Assembly (NCBI RefSeq): GCF_030812215.1
Contig: NZ_JAUSSG010000001.1
Coordinates: 1-64,000, forward strand
Source of the DNA: Variovorax boronicumulans
Lineage (GTDB): Bacteria > Pseudomonadota > Gammaproteobacteria > Burkholderiales > Burkholderiaceae_C
DNA: 64,000 bases
Reading direction: 5' to 3'
In this document: positions 8,171 to 18,035 of the stretch, in pieces
Numbering within the stretch: the first letter of the stretch is position 1
How the letters are laid out: each line of letters opens with the position of its first letter
The notes under the pieces: model-generated
Seen by the model: the letters and a program-made list of their open reading frames with translations, nothing else
What the model was told of the DNA's origin: nothing
The model's database searches: none
Made by a program: the position numbers and the translations under genes

Positions 8171-9202
8171 GTGCCATCGCAAGGCCGCAGCAGCACGGGC
8201 GCATCCAGCGCATCGGCCTCGCGGCTGCAGGACGCCTGGCTACACCGCGGCCTGCTGGCCTGCCTGCTGTGGCCGCTGTCGCGGCTCTACGGCGCGATCT
8301 TTGCGCTGCGCGGCTGGCTCTATCGCCTCGGATGGCTGCGGGCCGAACGCGTGCCCGTTCCCGTGATCGTCGTCGGCAACGTGATTGCGGGCGGTGCGGG
8401 CAAGACGCCAGTCGTGATGGCTGTCGTCCGGCATCTGCAGGCCCGTGGCCTGCAGGTCGGCGTGGTATCGCGCGGCTACGGCCGCAGCACCGACGATTGC
8501 CGCGAAGTGCTCGCCGAGAGCGATCCCCGCGATGTCGGCGACGAACCGGCGCTGATTCGCCACGCCACAGGTGCCCCGGTTTTCGTCGCGCGACGACGCA
8601 TCGAAGCCGCGCGTGCTCTGCTGGACCAGCATCCGGCCACACAAGTGATCGTGAGCGACGACGGGCTGCAACATCTCGCGCTCGCACGCGATATCGAGAT
8701 CTGCGTATTCGACGATCGCGGCATCGGCAACGGCTGGCTGCTGCCTGCAGGCCTGTTGCGCGAACCCTGGCCACGTCGTTGCGACCTGGTGCTTCATAGT
8801 GGCCAGAAGCCGGCCTTTTCAGGCGGGTACACCGCCACACGCAGCCTTGCGCAGGATGCGGTGGGGAGCGACGGCAAGCGCTTTCCCCTGGAGACCCTCG
8901 CTGGCAAACCGCTGATCGCGCTGGCTGCGATCGCGCGACCCGAGGGATTCTTCGAGATGCTGCGCGCGCGCGGTCTTACGCTCGCCGAGACCATCGCACT
9001 GCCCGATCATCATGATTTCGACGCTTGGCAGCGCCCTTCCGGCAGCGAATACACCTTGCTCTGCACCGAGAAGGACGCGGTCAAGCTGTGGCGCAAGGCG
9101 CCCGATGCGCTGGCCGTGCCACTGTGCTTCGAACCTGCGCCGGAATTCTTCGCCGCGCTGGACGCAAAGCTATCATCGCCCGATGGATACCAAGCTGCTT
9201 GA
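8171..9202 (+). CDS. lpxK: Tetraacyldisaccharide 4'-kinase
   Basis: LpxK phosphorylates the 4' position of the lipid A disaccharide to give lipid IVA at the inner-membrane face. The 343-residue protein has an N-terminal hydrophobic helix (~residues 28-45) and the LpxK P-loop region [12 protein letters not shown] at 69-80, followed by GVVSRGYGR and [10 protein letters not shown]. The start is a GTG immediately after the exbD stop, giving a Ser/Ala-rich extension; a later start is possible but there is no ATG before the kinase domain. The 3' end overlaps ycaR by 20 bases. Confidence 0.93.
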   Translation: MPSQGRSSTGASSASASRLQDAWLHRGLLACLLWPLSRLYGAIFALRGWLYRLGWLRAERVPVPVIVVGNVIAGGAGKTPVVMAVVRHLQARGLQVGVVSRGYGRSTDDCREVLAESDPRDVGDEPALIRHATGAPVFVARRRIEAARALLDQHPATQVIVSDDGLQHLALARDIEICVFDDRGIGNGWLLPAGLLREPWPRRCDLVLHSGQKPAFSGGYTATRSLAQDAVGSDGKRFPLETLAGKPLIALAAIARPEGFFEMLRARGLTLAETIALPDHHDFDAWQRPSGSEYTLLCTEKDAVKLWRKAPDALAVPLCFEPAPEFFAALDAKLSSPDGYQAA

Positions 9203-9365
9203 ACTGCTCGTCTGCCCCGTGACCAAGGGCCCCCTGACCTGGAACCCCGAGAAGCAGGAGTTGTGCTCCCGCAGCGCCCGCCTCGCGTACCCGGTGCGCG
9301 ACGGCATCCCGGTGCTGCTCGAGAACGAGGCGCGCACGCTGTCCGACGAAGAGCTGGGTCTGTGA
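9183..9365 (+). CDS. Trm112/YcaR family small protein
   Basis: This 60-residue protein has the YcaR signature: an N-terminal [18 protein letters not shown] and the segment [19 protein letters not shown]. Homologues occur between lpxK and kdsB in many proteobacteria. Members are Trm112-like adaptors with a small zinc-ribbon-related fold, but here the second cysteine pair is incomplete (CP near the N-terminus, one further C), as in many bacterial YcaR proteins. The bacterial function is not settled. It overlaps lpxK at its start, and its stop overlaps the kdsB start codon (GTGA). Confidence 0.9.
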   Translation: MDTKLLELLVCPVTKGPLTWNPEKQELCSRSARLAYPVRDGIPVLLENEARTLSDEELGL

Positions 9366-10147
9366 CCGGCCCCGCGAGCTTCACCGTTCTGGTGCCGGCA
9401 CGCCTCGCTTCCACGCGGCTGCCCAACAAACCGCTGGCAGATATCGCGGGCCTGCCGATGGTGGTGCGCGTGGCGCAGCGCGCGAGCCAGTCCGGCGCAT
9501 CGCGCGTTGTCGTGGCCGGAGACGATGCCTCCATCGTTTCTGCGTGCAAGGCGCACGGCGTCGAAGCCATCCTCACTCGCCAGGACCACCCGAGCGGCAC
9601 CGACCGGCTGGCGGAAGCCTGCGAGCAACTGGGCCTCGATGGCGACGAGATCGTCGTCAATGTACAGGGCGACGAGCCTCTCATCGATCCCAGGTTGATC
9701 GATGCCGTGGCGGCTGCGCTGGCCCTGCATCCCGAGGCGGCGATGAGCACCGCGGCCCACGAGATCGACTCGGTGAGCGATTTCATGAACCCGAACGTGG
9801 TGAAGGCGGTGCTCGACGCTCAGGGCACTGCGCTCTACTTCAGCCGTGCGCCGATTCCCTGGTGGCGCGACGGTTCCGCCGGCGGCGCGGCACCGACCGT
9901 GCTGCCCTCGCCTGCGCCGCTGCGCCACATCGGCATCTATGGCTACCGCGCCGGCTTCGTGCGCAGATTTCCGTCGCTGCCGCCGGCACCCGTCGAAGCC
10001 ACTGAAGCACTCGAGCAATTGCGTGCGTTGTGGCATGGACATCGCATCGCGGTGCATGTGAGCCATGTCGCGCCCGGGCCAGGCATCGACACTCCCGAGG
10101 ATCTGGCGCGCGTGCGCGCCGTCTTTGCTGCCGGGTCCGCCTCCTAA
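9362..10147 (+). CDS. kdsB: 3-deoxy-manno-octulosonate cytidylyltransferase
   Basis: KdsB activates Kdo as CMP-Kdo for transfer to lipid A. From the GTG at 9362, which overlaps the ycaR stop, the product is 261 residues and begins with the nucleotidyltransferase motif [17 protein letters not shown]. The other diagnostic blocks are [22 protein letters not shown] and HIGIYGYR. The longer open frame from 9263 only reads through ycaR out of frame. It is the fifth gene of the exbB operon; adk follows after 124 bases. Confidence 0.95.
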   Translation: MTGPASFTVLVPARLASTRLPNKPLADIAGLPMVVRVAQRASQSGASRVVVAGDDASIVSACKAHGVEAILTRQDHPSGTDRLAEACEQLGLDGDEIVVNVQGDEPLIDPRLIDAVAAALALHPEAAMSTAAHEIDSVSDFMNPNVVKAVLDAQGTALYFSRAPIPWWRDGSAGGAAPTVLPSPAPLRHIGIYGYRAGFVRRFPSLPPAPVEATEALEQLRALWHGHRIAVHVSHVAPGPGIDTPEDLARVRAVFAAGSAS

Positions 10148-10253
10148 GACGTGCGCCACGGAGGGAATTCCCTACGGGGACGCATGCTATCCTCGACGTG
10201 AATTCCGCCTTGTCCTGCCCTCGGGCCGACACTTGGCGTGACACAAAATCTAA

Positions 10254-10928
<675 letters not shown>

Positions 10929-10933
10929 TCCCC

Positions 10934-10954
10934 GCCGCCCTTCGACAGGGCGGC
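10934..10954. terminator. Hairpin between convergent adk and asparaginase gene
   Basis: GCCGCCC (10934-10940) pairs with GGGCGGC (10948-10954) around a TTCGACA loop. It lies in the 29-base gap between two convergent genes. The T tract is poor on both strands, so termination is plausible but unproven. Confidence 0.45.
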
Positions 10955-10957
10955 TAT

Positions 10958-11920
10958 TCAATCTCCCAGCAGTTCCAGCATCAGCGCGATGCGCGCCTTC
11001 ACGGGCGTGAGAGCGCCTGCGTCCCGCAGTTGATCGTCGGGCTTCGGCAGGATGCGCCCGCTGCTGCAACGTGTTGCGCGCAGCACCGCAATGCCGGCGT
11101 CCTGTGCCTTGAGCGCTGCGGCTTCCAGCGCGTGGTGCACGGTGCCATTGCCCGTGGTGGCGAGGACCAGCCCTCGGACAGGCTCCTGCGCGCCCTCCCG
11201 AAGGAGCGCATCGATGATCGCGCCGCTCGCACCAGCGTGGCTAATGACGATCTCGACGCGGGGCCAAGGGCCTGATGCACTCAACGCCTTCGACGCCCGG
11301 GCAGACGGCGCAGCCGGCCACTCCCTCACGCGCCGCACCGCGCCCTCTTCCACGTAGCCGATCGGTCCTGCATCGCCGGATGCGAAGGCATCGAGCCGGT
11401 ACGTGTGCACCTTCTGCACATCCACCCCGCTATGGACCGTGCCGGCACACACCGCCGTCACGCCCTGCGCGCCCGCCGTCGCCGCGACCGCAATAGCATC
11501 TCGCACGTTCTGTGGACCATCTGGCGAGAGCGCCGTGGCCGGGCGCATCGCGCAGGTCAGTACCACGGGCTTTGCCGGCGCCAGCACCGAGTGAAGAAAG
11601 AAAGCCGTCTCCTCGAGCGTGTCGGTGCCGTGGGTGATCACCACGCCGGCCACGTCAGGTTGCGCCAGCCAGTGCACGCACCGTTGCGCGAGCTTCTGCC
11701 AGATGTCGAAAGCCATGTCCTTGCTGTCGACCTGCGCCACCTGCTCGGCCAGCAGCGCGATGCCCTTTGGCGCCTCGATGCCGCCCAGCAGGTCCGCCAC
11801 GTCGACCTGCCCAGCGGTGTAGCCAATGTTGTCGCCGCTGCTGGACGCCTTTCCGGCGATGGTGCCGCCTGTGCCCAGAACCACCACGCGACGCACTTCA
11901 GGCAACGGGGAATTGGCCAT
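10958..11920 (-). CDS. Asparaginase
   Basis: A type I/II bacterial L-asparaginase family enzyme, hydrolysing asparagine to aspartate and ammonia. At 320 residues it has both catalytic threonine regions: the first in GTGGTIAG (residues 16-23) and the second in VVITHGTDTLEETAFFL. No signal peptide is visible, which favours a cytoplasmic enzyme. The ATG at 11920 is 73 bases from lexA, which is divergent, so the LexA operators at 11941-11975 also lie just upstream of this gene. Glutaminase side activity is common in the family and cannot be judged here. Confidence 0.88.
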   Translation of the reverse strand: MANSPLPEVRRVVVLGTGGTIAGKASSSGDNIGYTAGQVDVADLLGGIEAPKGIALLAEQVAQVDSKDMAFDIWQKLAQRCVHWLAQPDVAGVVITHGTDTLEETAFFLHSVLAPAKPVVLTCAMRPATALSPDGPQNVRDAIAVAATAGAQGVTAVCAGTVHSGVDVQKVHTYRLDAFASGDAGPIGYVEEGAVRRVREWPAAPSARASKALSASGPWPRVEIVISHAGASGAIIDALLREGAQEPVRGLVLATTGNGTVHHALEAAALKAQDAGIAVLRATRCSSGRILPKPDDQLRDAGALTPVKARIALMLELLGD

Positions 11921-11923
11921 GAC

Positions 11924-11952
11924 TTGTCAACTTCCAAAAACTGGTTAAAAAT
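11924..11952 (+). promoter_or_regulatory. Predicted lexA promoter
   Basis: A TTGTCA -35-like hexamer at 11924-11929 is followed after 17 bases by an A/T-rich -10-like hexamer at 11947-11952. The -10 falls inside the first LexA box, the arrangement expected for autorepression. Confidence 0.5.
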
Positions 11953-11956
11953 ACAG
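11941..11956. promoter_or_regulatory. LexA box 1
   Basis: A CTG-N10-CAG palindrome with an A/T-rich core, the LexA (SOS box) format of beta- and gammaproteobacteria. It is 38 bases upstream of the lexA ATG. Confidence 0.8.
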
Positions 11957-11959
11957 GTA

Positions 11960-11975
11960 CTGGATATCTAGCCAG
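11960..11975. promoter_or_regulatory. LexA box 2
   Basis: A second CTG-N10-CAG element, its centre 19 bases from that of box 1. This is close to two helical turns, so two LexA dimers could bind on the same DNA face. Tandem boxes ahead of lexA are also known in E. coli. Confidence 0.72.
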
Positions 11976-11993
11976 TGCCGCAAGGAACCACAT

Positions 11994-12677
11994 ATGCAGT
12001 TCGCCGTGAAGCTTACCGCCCGCCAGCAGCAGATCCTCGACTTGATCCAGAGCGCCATCGCGCGCACTGGCGCCCCGCCCACGCGCGCCGAAATCGCCAA
12101 TGAGCTGGGGTTCAAGTCGGCCAACGCCGCCGAAGAGCACCTGCAGGCGCTGGCCCGCAAAGGTGTGATCGAACTTGTCAGCGGCACCTCGCGCGGCATT
12201 CGGCTCAAGGGTGATGCGCTGCGCTCGCTCAATGAAACGCGCCATCGCGAAGGCGGGCAGTTCTCGCTCTCGCTGCCCGGCATGGCGCAGTTGGCGCTGC
12301 CGCTCATCGGTCGCGTCGCTGCGGGCTCGCCCATCCTGGCGCAAGAGCATGTCGACCAGACCTACTACGTCGAGAACACGCTGTTCCAGCGCCAGCCCGA
12401 CTACCTGCTCAAGGTGCGCGGCATGTCGATGCGCGACGCCGGCATCATGGACGGCGACCTCCTCGCGGTGCAGGCCACCAAGGAAGCGCGCAACGGCCAG
12501 ATCGTGGTGGCACGCCTGGGCGACGAAGTCACCGTCAAGCGGCTGAAGCGCAACAAGCAGGTCATCGAACTGCACGCTGAGAACCCCGACTATCCAACCA
12601 TCATCGTCCAGCCCGGCGAGCCATTCGAAATCGAAGGCCTCGCGGTCGGCCTTATCCGCAACACCATGCTGATGTAG
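11994..12677 (+). CDS. lexA: LexA SOS repressor/autoprotease
   Basis: LexA represses SOS genes and self-cleaves when stimulated by RecA filaments. The 227 residues comprise a winged-helix DNA-binding domain (1-72, [24 protein letters not shown]), a linker, and the S24 peptidase domain. The cleavage bond is A110-G111 (RVAAGSP), and the catalytic dyad is S145 (GMSMRDAG) with K182 (EVTVKRLK). An AAGGA Shine-Dalgarno precedes the ATG. Two LexA boxes upstream indicate autoregulation. Confidence 0.97.
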   Translation: MQFAVKLTARQQQILDLIQSAIARTGAPPTRAEIANELGFKSANAAEEHLQALARKGVIELVSGTSRGIRLKGDALRSLNETRHREGGQFSLSLPGMAQLALPLIGRVAAGSPILAQEHVDQTYYVENTLFQRQPDYLLKVRGMSMRDAGIMDGDLLAVQATKEARNGQIVVARLGDEVTVKRLKRNKQVIELHAENPDYPTIIVQPGEPFEIEGLAVGLIRNTMLM

Positions 12678-12815
12678 GCGCCGCGGCCTGCTTGCAGCAG
12701 CACCCCATCCGGCCGCAACAGGTGGCGGGCGTATGGCGCGAAGTCGCCATCACCCTGTCGCGGCCGATTCAAGAAATCCTGCCTGTGTTCAACCTCAGAC
12801 TTTTTTGGAGTTCAC

Positions 12816-13172
12816 ATGGGAATCGCCCTCCTCGCCATCGCTGATTTCTGGATGCCGCTGCAATCGCTTGCCAGCCGTCTCATCCCCGCCCGCCGCGCCC
12901 GTCACCGGGACAGCGCCGACACCGCTGCCGGACTGCGCTACGTGGCCGTGCGCCCGGCCTGCGCCACGCGCACAGCGGGCACGCCTGCACCGACGGCAAC
13001 CGCCACCGCGCCGGCACGCCCGCTGCGCGTGGTTCGCGTGATCGACGGAAAAAGCCGAGACCGCAGCCGCATGGTGATCTCGGGCCGCATGGCCGACGTC
13101 TGTGCGGAGCTCGACCGACTGGCCGCACTCGAGGCGGCGGAAACCGCGCCCAGTTCCACGCGCCTGCACTGA
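12816..13172 (+). CDS. Small hypothetical protein downstream of lexA
   Basis: A 118-residue predicted protein of unknown function. The N-terminus (MGIALLAIADFWMPLQSLA) is moderately hydrophobic, the middle is Ala/Pro/Thr-rich and probably disordered, and the C-terminal 45 residues (RVVRVIDGKSRDRSRMVISGRM followed by a Leu/Glu/Ala helix) look like the only ordered part. The start is preceded by a weak GGAG. It lies 138 bases after lexA on the same strand, so it could be in the SOS-controlled transcript. No catalytic motif is visible. Confidence 0.6.
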   Translation: MGIALLAIADFWMPLQSLASRLIPARRARHRDSADTAAGLRYVAVRPACATRTAGTPAPTATATAPARPLRVVRVIDGKSRDRSRMVISGRMADVCAELDRLAALEAAETAPSSTRLH

Positions 13173-13272
13173 GGCATTTCCCCCGGCGAGCCGCTCCAGA
13201 AGGGCCCCGGGGGTGGGTATCCAAACGTTCACTGGCGCGACATCCCAATGCTGCGAGGCACAATGGCACGCC

Positions 13273-14280
13273 ATGAACATTGTGATCCTCGACGATTACC
13301 AGGACGCCGTGCGCAAGCTGCGCTGTGCCGCCAAGCTGGACGCGTACGCGGCCAAGGTCTACACCAACACGGTCAAGGGCATCGGCCAACTGTCGGTTCG
13401 CCTCAAGGACGCCGACGTGATCGTGCTGATTCGCGAGCGCACCCAGATCTCGCGCCAGCTGATCGAAAAGCTGCCCAAACTCAAGCTCATTTCGCAGACT
13501 GGACGCGTCGGCGGCCACATCGACGTCAATGCCTGCACCGAGCGCGGCGTGGCAGTGGCCGAGGGCACGGGCTCCCCGCAAGCACCGGCCGAACTCACCT
13601 GGGCGCTGATCATGGCCGCCATGCGCCGGTTGCCGCAGTACATCAGCAACCTCAAGCACGGGGCGTGGCAGCAATCAGGGCTCAAGTCGGCTTCGATGCC
13701 ACCCAATTTCGGACTCGGCTCGGTGCTCAAGGGCAAGACGCTCTGCATCTGGGGCTATGGCCGCATCGGCCAGCTGGTCGCGCGCTACGGGCAGGCCTTC
13801 GGCATGCAGGTGGTGATCTGGGGGCGCGAGGCGAGCTGCGCCAAGGCGCGGTCCGACGGCTTCCAGGTCGCACAAAACCGCCACGAGTTCTTCGCCGCGG
13901 CCGATGTGCTCTCGGTGCACCTGCGGCTCAACGAGGAGACCAACGGCCTTGTCACGCTCGAAGACCTGTCGCGCATGAAGCCGACGGCGCTCTTCGTGAA
14001 CACCTCTCGCGCCGAACTGGTCGAGGCCGATGCCCTGCTGGCCGCGCTCAACCGTGGGCGTCCAGGCCTCGCAGCCATCGACGTGTTCGAGAGCGAACCG
14101 CCGCTGCAGGGCCACGCACTGCTGCGCCTCGAGAACTGCATCTGCACGCCGCACATCGGCTACGTGGAGCAGGACAGCTACGAGAGCTACTTCGGCCAGG
14201 CTTTCGACAACGTCGTGAGCTTCATCAAGGGCAACCCCACCAACATCGTGAATCCCGGCGCGCTGCAGGTTCGCCGGTGA
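13273..14280 (+). CDS. D-isomer-specific 2-hydroxyacid dehydrogenase family protein
   Basis: An NAD(P)-dependent oxidoreductase of the phosphoglycerate dehydrogenase/hydroxyacid reductase family, 335 residues. Features in order: an N-terminal flavodoxin-like substrate domain, the Rossmann motif GYGRIGQLVARYG in the middle, the catalytic arginine in NTSRAELVE, the glutamate in AAIDVFESEP, and the histidine in CTPHIGYVEQD. Substrate cannot be inferred. Inspection supports family membership only; there is no ACT domain, so it is not a full-length SerA. The ATG at 13273 begins MNIVILDDYQD, typical of the group. Confidence 0.88.
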   Translation: MNIVILDDYQDAVRKLRCAAKLDAYAAKVYTNTVKGIGQLSVRLKDADVIVLIRERTQISRQLIEKLPKLKLISQTGRVGGHIDVNACTERGVAVAEGTGSPQAPAELTWALIMAAMRRLPQYISNLKHGAWQQSGLKSASMPPNFGLGSVLKGKTLCIWGYGRIGQLVARYGQAFGMQVVIWGREASCAKARSDGFQVAQNRHEFFAAADVLSVHLRLNEETNGLVTLEDLSRMKPTALFVNTSRAELVEADALLAALNRGRPGLAAIDVFESEPPLQGHALLRLENCICTPHIGYVEQDSYESYFGQAFDNVVSFIKGNPTNIVNPGALQVRR

Positions 14281-14340
14281 GCGCATGAGCTGCCGGGCCG
14301 CCTCACGGCGAATGCCGCCGCCGAAGGCGCAGGTCATTCG

Positions 14341-15498
14341 ATGAGCCGGCCTGCGCCCCGGGGCGCGCTCTGGGCGCTGCTGGCCGGCAATTTCGTGATC
14401 GGCACCGGCGTGATGGTGGTGCCCGGCACGCTCAACGAGATCAGCACGTCGCTTGCTGTCACCGCTGCGACAGCGGGCCAGCTGATCACCGCCGCCGCGA
14501 TCGTGATGTGCCTCGGCGCGCCGCTCCTGGCGGCCCTGGTCGCAGGCTGGGACCGCCGCCAGCTCCTGGCCCTCACGCTTCTCTGGTACGCCGCTGGACA
14601 CGCCCTCTGCACGCTCATGCCGAGCTTCGCCGCGCTGCTGCCGGTCCGCATGCTCACGGTGATAGCGCCGGCGATCTTCACGCCCCAGGCCGCGGCCTGC
14701 GCCGGCATGCTCGTGCCGCCGGAACACCGCGGGCGCGCCGTGACCTTCGTCTTTCTCGGCTGGTCGATGGCCTCGGTGCTGGGCCTGCCGATCGGCGCGC
14801 TGATCGGCGGCCATCTCGGCTGGCGCATGGCCTTCATGGCCATCGCGATGCTCAGCATCGTGAGCGCCGCCTCGATCTGGCTCACGCTGCCCACCGGCAT
14901 CCGGCCCGCCGCGCTCACGGCCGCCGCGTGGTCGCGCGTGCTGCGCAGCCCGGTGCTGATGGGCATCGTCTCGGTCACGGCGCTGCAGGGCGCGGGGCAG
15001 TTCGTGCTGTTCAGCTATTTCGGGCCAGTCCTCAAGCAGAGCTTCGGTGCGGATGCCAACACGCTGAGCCTGATGTGGGCCCTGTTCGGCGCCTTCGGGC
15101 TGATCGGCAACATGGTGGTCAGCCGCTACATCGACCGCGCGGGTGCCGGCCGCATGGTGCTGCTGACGTCCTCGCTGATCGCGCTGAGCCTGCTGCTCTG
15201 GCCGCTCGCGAGCACGCTCGCCTGGCTCGCGGTGGTGATCGTGCCCTGGGGCATCGGCTGCTTCGCCACCAACTCGGCCCAGCAGGCGCGGCTGGTGGGC
15301 CTGGCGCCCGCGCTCGCGCCGGGCTCCGTCGCACTCAACAGTTCGGGCATCTACATCGGCCAGGCCGTTGGCGCGGCGCTCGGCGGCTGGCTGCTCGCGA
15401 ACGATGCGGCGCCCTGGATGAGCCGGGTCGGCTTGGCGCTGTTGCTGGTCGCCATTGGCCTGAGCGTCGCCATCGACCGCAGCCGCCGTCCGGCCTGA
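14341..15498 (+). CDS. MFS transporter, AraJ/sugar-efflux-like
   Basis: This 385-residue inner-membrane protein has about 12 hydrophobic segments in two halves. It shows an MFS loop after TM2 (GWDRRQLL), the proton/efflux-type motif RGRAVTFVFLGWSMASVLGLPIGALIGG, and an NSSGIYIGQAVGAALGGWL segment near the C-terminus that is characteristic of the AraJ/YdhP-like drug or sugar exporter group. Substrate unknown. It follows the 2-hydroxyacid dehydrogenase by 60 bases on the same strand and may be co-transcribed. Confidence 0.85.
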   Translation: MSRPAPRGALWALLAGNFVIGTGVMVVPGTLNEISTSLAVTAATAGQLITAAAIVMCLGAPLLAALVAGWDRRQLLALTLLWYAAGHALCTLMPSFAALLPVRMLTVIAPAIFTPQAAACAGMLVPPEHRGRAVTFVFLGWSMASVLGLPIGALIGGHLGWRMAFMAIAMLSIVSAASIWLTLPTGIRPAALTAAAWSRVLRSPVLMGIVSVTALQGAGQFVLFSYFGPVLKQSFGADANTLSLMWALFGAFGLIGNMVVSRYIDRAGAGRMVLLTSSLIALSLLLWPLASTLAWLAVVIVPWGIGCFATNSAQQARLVGLAPALAPGSVALNSSGIYIGQAVGAALGGWLLANDAAPWMSRVGLALLLVAIGLSVAIDRSRRPA

Positions 15499-15642
15499 AA
15501 AACACGAGGCCCGCGTAAGACCCGGGACGCATCGACCGCGCGGGATTGCAAAATCGCAGGCTGCCGACGCCCTTCTGCCACGCCCGGCCAGCACCTGCGC
15601 GTCAGGCCCTCATACCACTCAACCAGCGAAAATCTCCATCAA

Positions 15643-17163
15643 ATGACAGTGAACTACCAACGGATCGGGCTCATTGGCGCGGGCGCCATGGGTCGCGGGA
15701 TCGCACAGATCGCCGCACAGGCCGGCAGCGAGGTGCTGCTTCTGGACAGCTTTGCAGGTGCCGCCGAGCGCGGGCGCGAAGCCCTCATCGCCCAATGGAA
15801 CAAGCTGCATGAAAAGGGCAAGCTCGACGCCGCAGCCCGCGATGCGCAGATCGCACGCGTAAAAGCCGTCGATTCGATCCAGGCCCTCGCCGGCTGCGAC
15901 CTCGTGATCGAGGCCGTGATCGAAGACCTCGAGGTCAAGCGCAAGCTCTTCCGTGAGATCGAGACCGTGGTGGCGCCGACGGCCACGCTGGTCACCAACA
16001 CCTCGTCGCTTTCTGTGACGGCCATTGCCGCCGGGCTCGCGCATCCGGAGCGCTTTGCGGGCTTTCACTTCTTCAACCCCGTGCCGCTGATGAAGGTGGT
16101 CGAGGTGGTCGCGGGATTCAAGACCGCGCCCGAGATCTGCAAGCAGCTCGCCGGCTACGCGGTGCAGATGGGCCACAGCGCGGTGCAGGCGCAGGACACG
16201 CCCGGCTTCATCGTCAACCACGCGGGCCGCGGCTACGGCACCGAGGCGCTGCGCATCGTCGGCGAGGGCGTGACCGACTTCGCGACCGTCGACCGCATCC
16301 TGAAGGACCAGGCCGGTTTCCGCCTCGGCCCGTTCGAACTGCTGGACCTGACGGCGCTCGACGTGTCGCATCCGGTGATGGAGTCGATCTACCACCAGTA
16401 CTTCGAGGAGCCGCGCTTCCGCCCGAGCGTGATCACCGCGCAGCGCCTGGCCGCCGGCGCCCTCGGCCGCAAGACCAACGAAGGCTTCTACCGCTACACC
16501 GAGGGCGTGATGCAGCAGACGCCCGAGGCGCCTGCGCCCGTGGTCGACGGCACGCCCTCGGTCTGGGTCTCGCCCCGCGCCGCGCGCCGTGCCGAACTGC
16601 TGCGCCTGATCAACACGCTGGGCGCCCAGATCGACAGCGGCGCCACGGCCGCGCCGCATTCGCTGATCCTCGTGGCCCCGCTGGGCTTCGACGTGACCAC
16701 CGTCGCAGCCGTCGAACGCCTGGACGCCACGCGCACCGTCGGCATCGACATGCTGATCGACGATGCCGCCACCAAGCGCCGCGTGCTCGCCACCAACCCG
16801 GCCACGCGCCGCGACGTCCGCGATGCCGCGCACGCCCTCTTCGCGCGCGACGGCAAGGCGGTGAGCGTGATCCGCGACAGCGGCGGCTTCGTCACGCAGC
16901 GCGTGATCGGCACCATCGTCAACATCGCCACGGACATGTGCCAGCAGCGCGTGTGCTCGCCGGCTGATCTCGAGACCGCGGTGCAGTTGGGTCTTGGCTA
17001 TCCGCGCGGTCCGCTCGCGATGGGCAACCTCTACGGCCCGACCAACATGCTCGAGGTGCTGTTCAACCTGCAGACCGTCTACGGCGACCCGCGCTATCGT
17101 CCGAGCCCGTGGCTGCGCCGCCGCGGCGCGCTGGGCCTGAGCCTCCTGCACGAAGAAGAATAA
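15643..17163 (+). CDS. 3-hydroxyacyl-CoA dehydrogenase, two C-terminal domains
   Basis: It oxidises 3-hydroxyacyl-CoA to 3-ketoacyl-CoA with NAD. The Rossmann domain begins GLIGAGAMGRGIA; catalytic-site blocks are NTSSLSVTAIA and FHFFNPVPLMKVVEVV. Two copies of the C-terminal dimerisation domain follow (DTPGFIVNHAGRG around residue 187, and DSGGFVTQRVIGTIVNIA around 410). The ~500-residue architecture matches PaaH/PaaC-type enzymes of phenylacetate degradation, but no other paa gene is present, so a general beta-oxidation role is equally possible. It is the first gene of a five-gene acyl-CoA block. Confidence 0.9.
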   Translation: MTVNYQRIGLIGAGAMGRGIAQIAAQAGSEVLLLDSFAGAAERGREALIAQWNKLHEKGKLDAAARDAQIARVKAVDSIQALAGCDLVIEAVIEDLEVKRKLFREIETVVAPTATLVTNTSSLSVTAIAAGLAHPERFAGFHFFNPVPLMKVVEVVAGFKTAPEICKQLAGYAVQMGHSAVQAQDTPGFIVNHAGRGYGTEALRIVGEGVTDFATVDRILKDQAGFRLGPFELLDLTALDVSHPVMESIYHQYFEEPRFRPSVITAQRLAAGALGRKTNEGFYRYTEGVMQQTPEAPAPVVDGTPSVWVSPRAARRAELLRLINTLGAQIDSGATAAPHSLILVAPLGFDVTTVAAVERLDATRTVGIDMLIDDAATKRRVLATNPATRRDVRDAAHALFARDGKAVSVIRDSGGFVTQRVIGTIVNIATDMCQQRVCSPADLETAVQLGLGYPRGPLAMGNLYGPTNMLEVLFNLQTVYGDPRYRPSPWLRRRGALGLSLLHEEE

Positions 17164-17195
17164 ACAACCACCAACCGACTGGAAACGCGACAGCG

Positions 17196-17975
17196 ATGAC
17201 CGCCGAACTCAAGAGCACGAGCGAAGGCAGCACCATGGTGCTGACGATCGCCAACCCCACCCAGCGCAACGCGCTGGGCCCCGAGATCTACGCCGCGGGC
17301 ATCGAGGCGCTCAATGGCGCCGAAAGCAGCAGCGAGATCCGCAGCGTCGTCATCGTGGGCGAAGGCGCGTGGTTCTGCGCCGGCGGCTCGCTGCAGCGCC
17401 TCCTGGCCAATCGGGATCTCGACCGCTCGGTGCAGGCCGAGAGCATCGAAGGGCTGCACAACTGGATCGATTCGATCCGCACCTTTCCCAAGCCGATCAT
17501 CGCGGCGGTCGAAGGTGCCGCGGCGGGCGCAGGCTTTTCGCTGGCCCTCGCCTGCGATTTCGTGGTGGCCGCGCGCGACGCCGTATTCGCGGCCTCGTAC
17601 AGCAACGTGGCACTGTCGCCCGACGGGGGCCTGAGCTGGCACCTGGGGCAGCAGCTGCCGCGCCAGCTGGCCAGCGAATGGCTCATGAACGGCGAGCGCA
17701 TCGCCGCGCCGCGCCTGCATGCGGCCGGCCTCGTGAACGAACTCACCGAGAACGGACAGGCTCTTGCCGGCGCCCTCGCGCTGGCGAAGAAACTCAACGC
17801 CCGCGCGCCCAATTCGCTCGCCAGCATCAAGGAGCTGCTGAGCGAAGCACGCGGCGCCACGCTGGCCTCGCAGCTCTCGCAGGAGCGCGACCATTTCGTG
17901 CGAAACCTGCACCATGCGAACGCGGGCATCGGCATCGCCGCATTCCTGGAGAAGAAACCGCCGCAGTACGAGTAG
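17196..17975 (+). CDS. Enoyl-CoA hydratase/isomerase family protein
   Basis: A crotonase-fold protein of 259 residues. The oxyanion-hole segments are FCAGGSL and GAAAGAGFSLALACD. In the active-site helix the sequence YSNVALSPDGGLSW lacks the usual first catalytic glutamate of hydratases and resembles the PaaG-like isomerase pattern, so the reaction could be isomerisation rather than hydration. The ATG at 17196 follows the dehydrogenase by 32 bases; the two are probably co-transcribed. Confidence 0.87.
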   Translation: MTAELKSTSEGSTMVLTIANPTQRNALGPEIYAAGIEALNGAESSSEIRSVVIVGEGAWFCAGGSLQRLLANRDLDRSVQAESIEGLHNWIDSIRTFPKPIIAAVEGAAAGAGFSLALACDFVVAARDAVFAASYSNVALSPDGGLSWHLGQQLPRQLASEWLMNGERIAAPRLHAAGLVNELTENGQALAGALALAKKLNARAPNSLASIKELLSEARGATLASQLSQERDHFVRNLHHANAGIGIAAFLEKKPPQYE

Positions 17976-18035
17976 CGCCTTGTGGCGTCGCTCCCGTGAC
18001 ACCCCCCAGCTTTTCAGTCGCCGAGAGGACAACCA

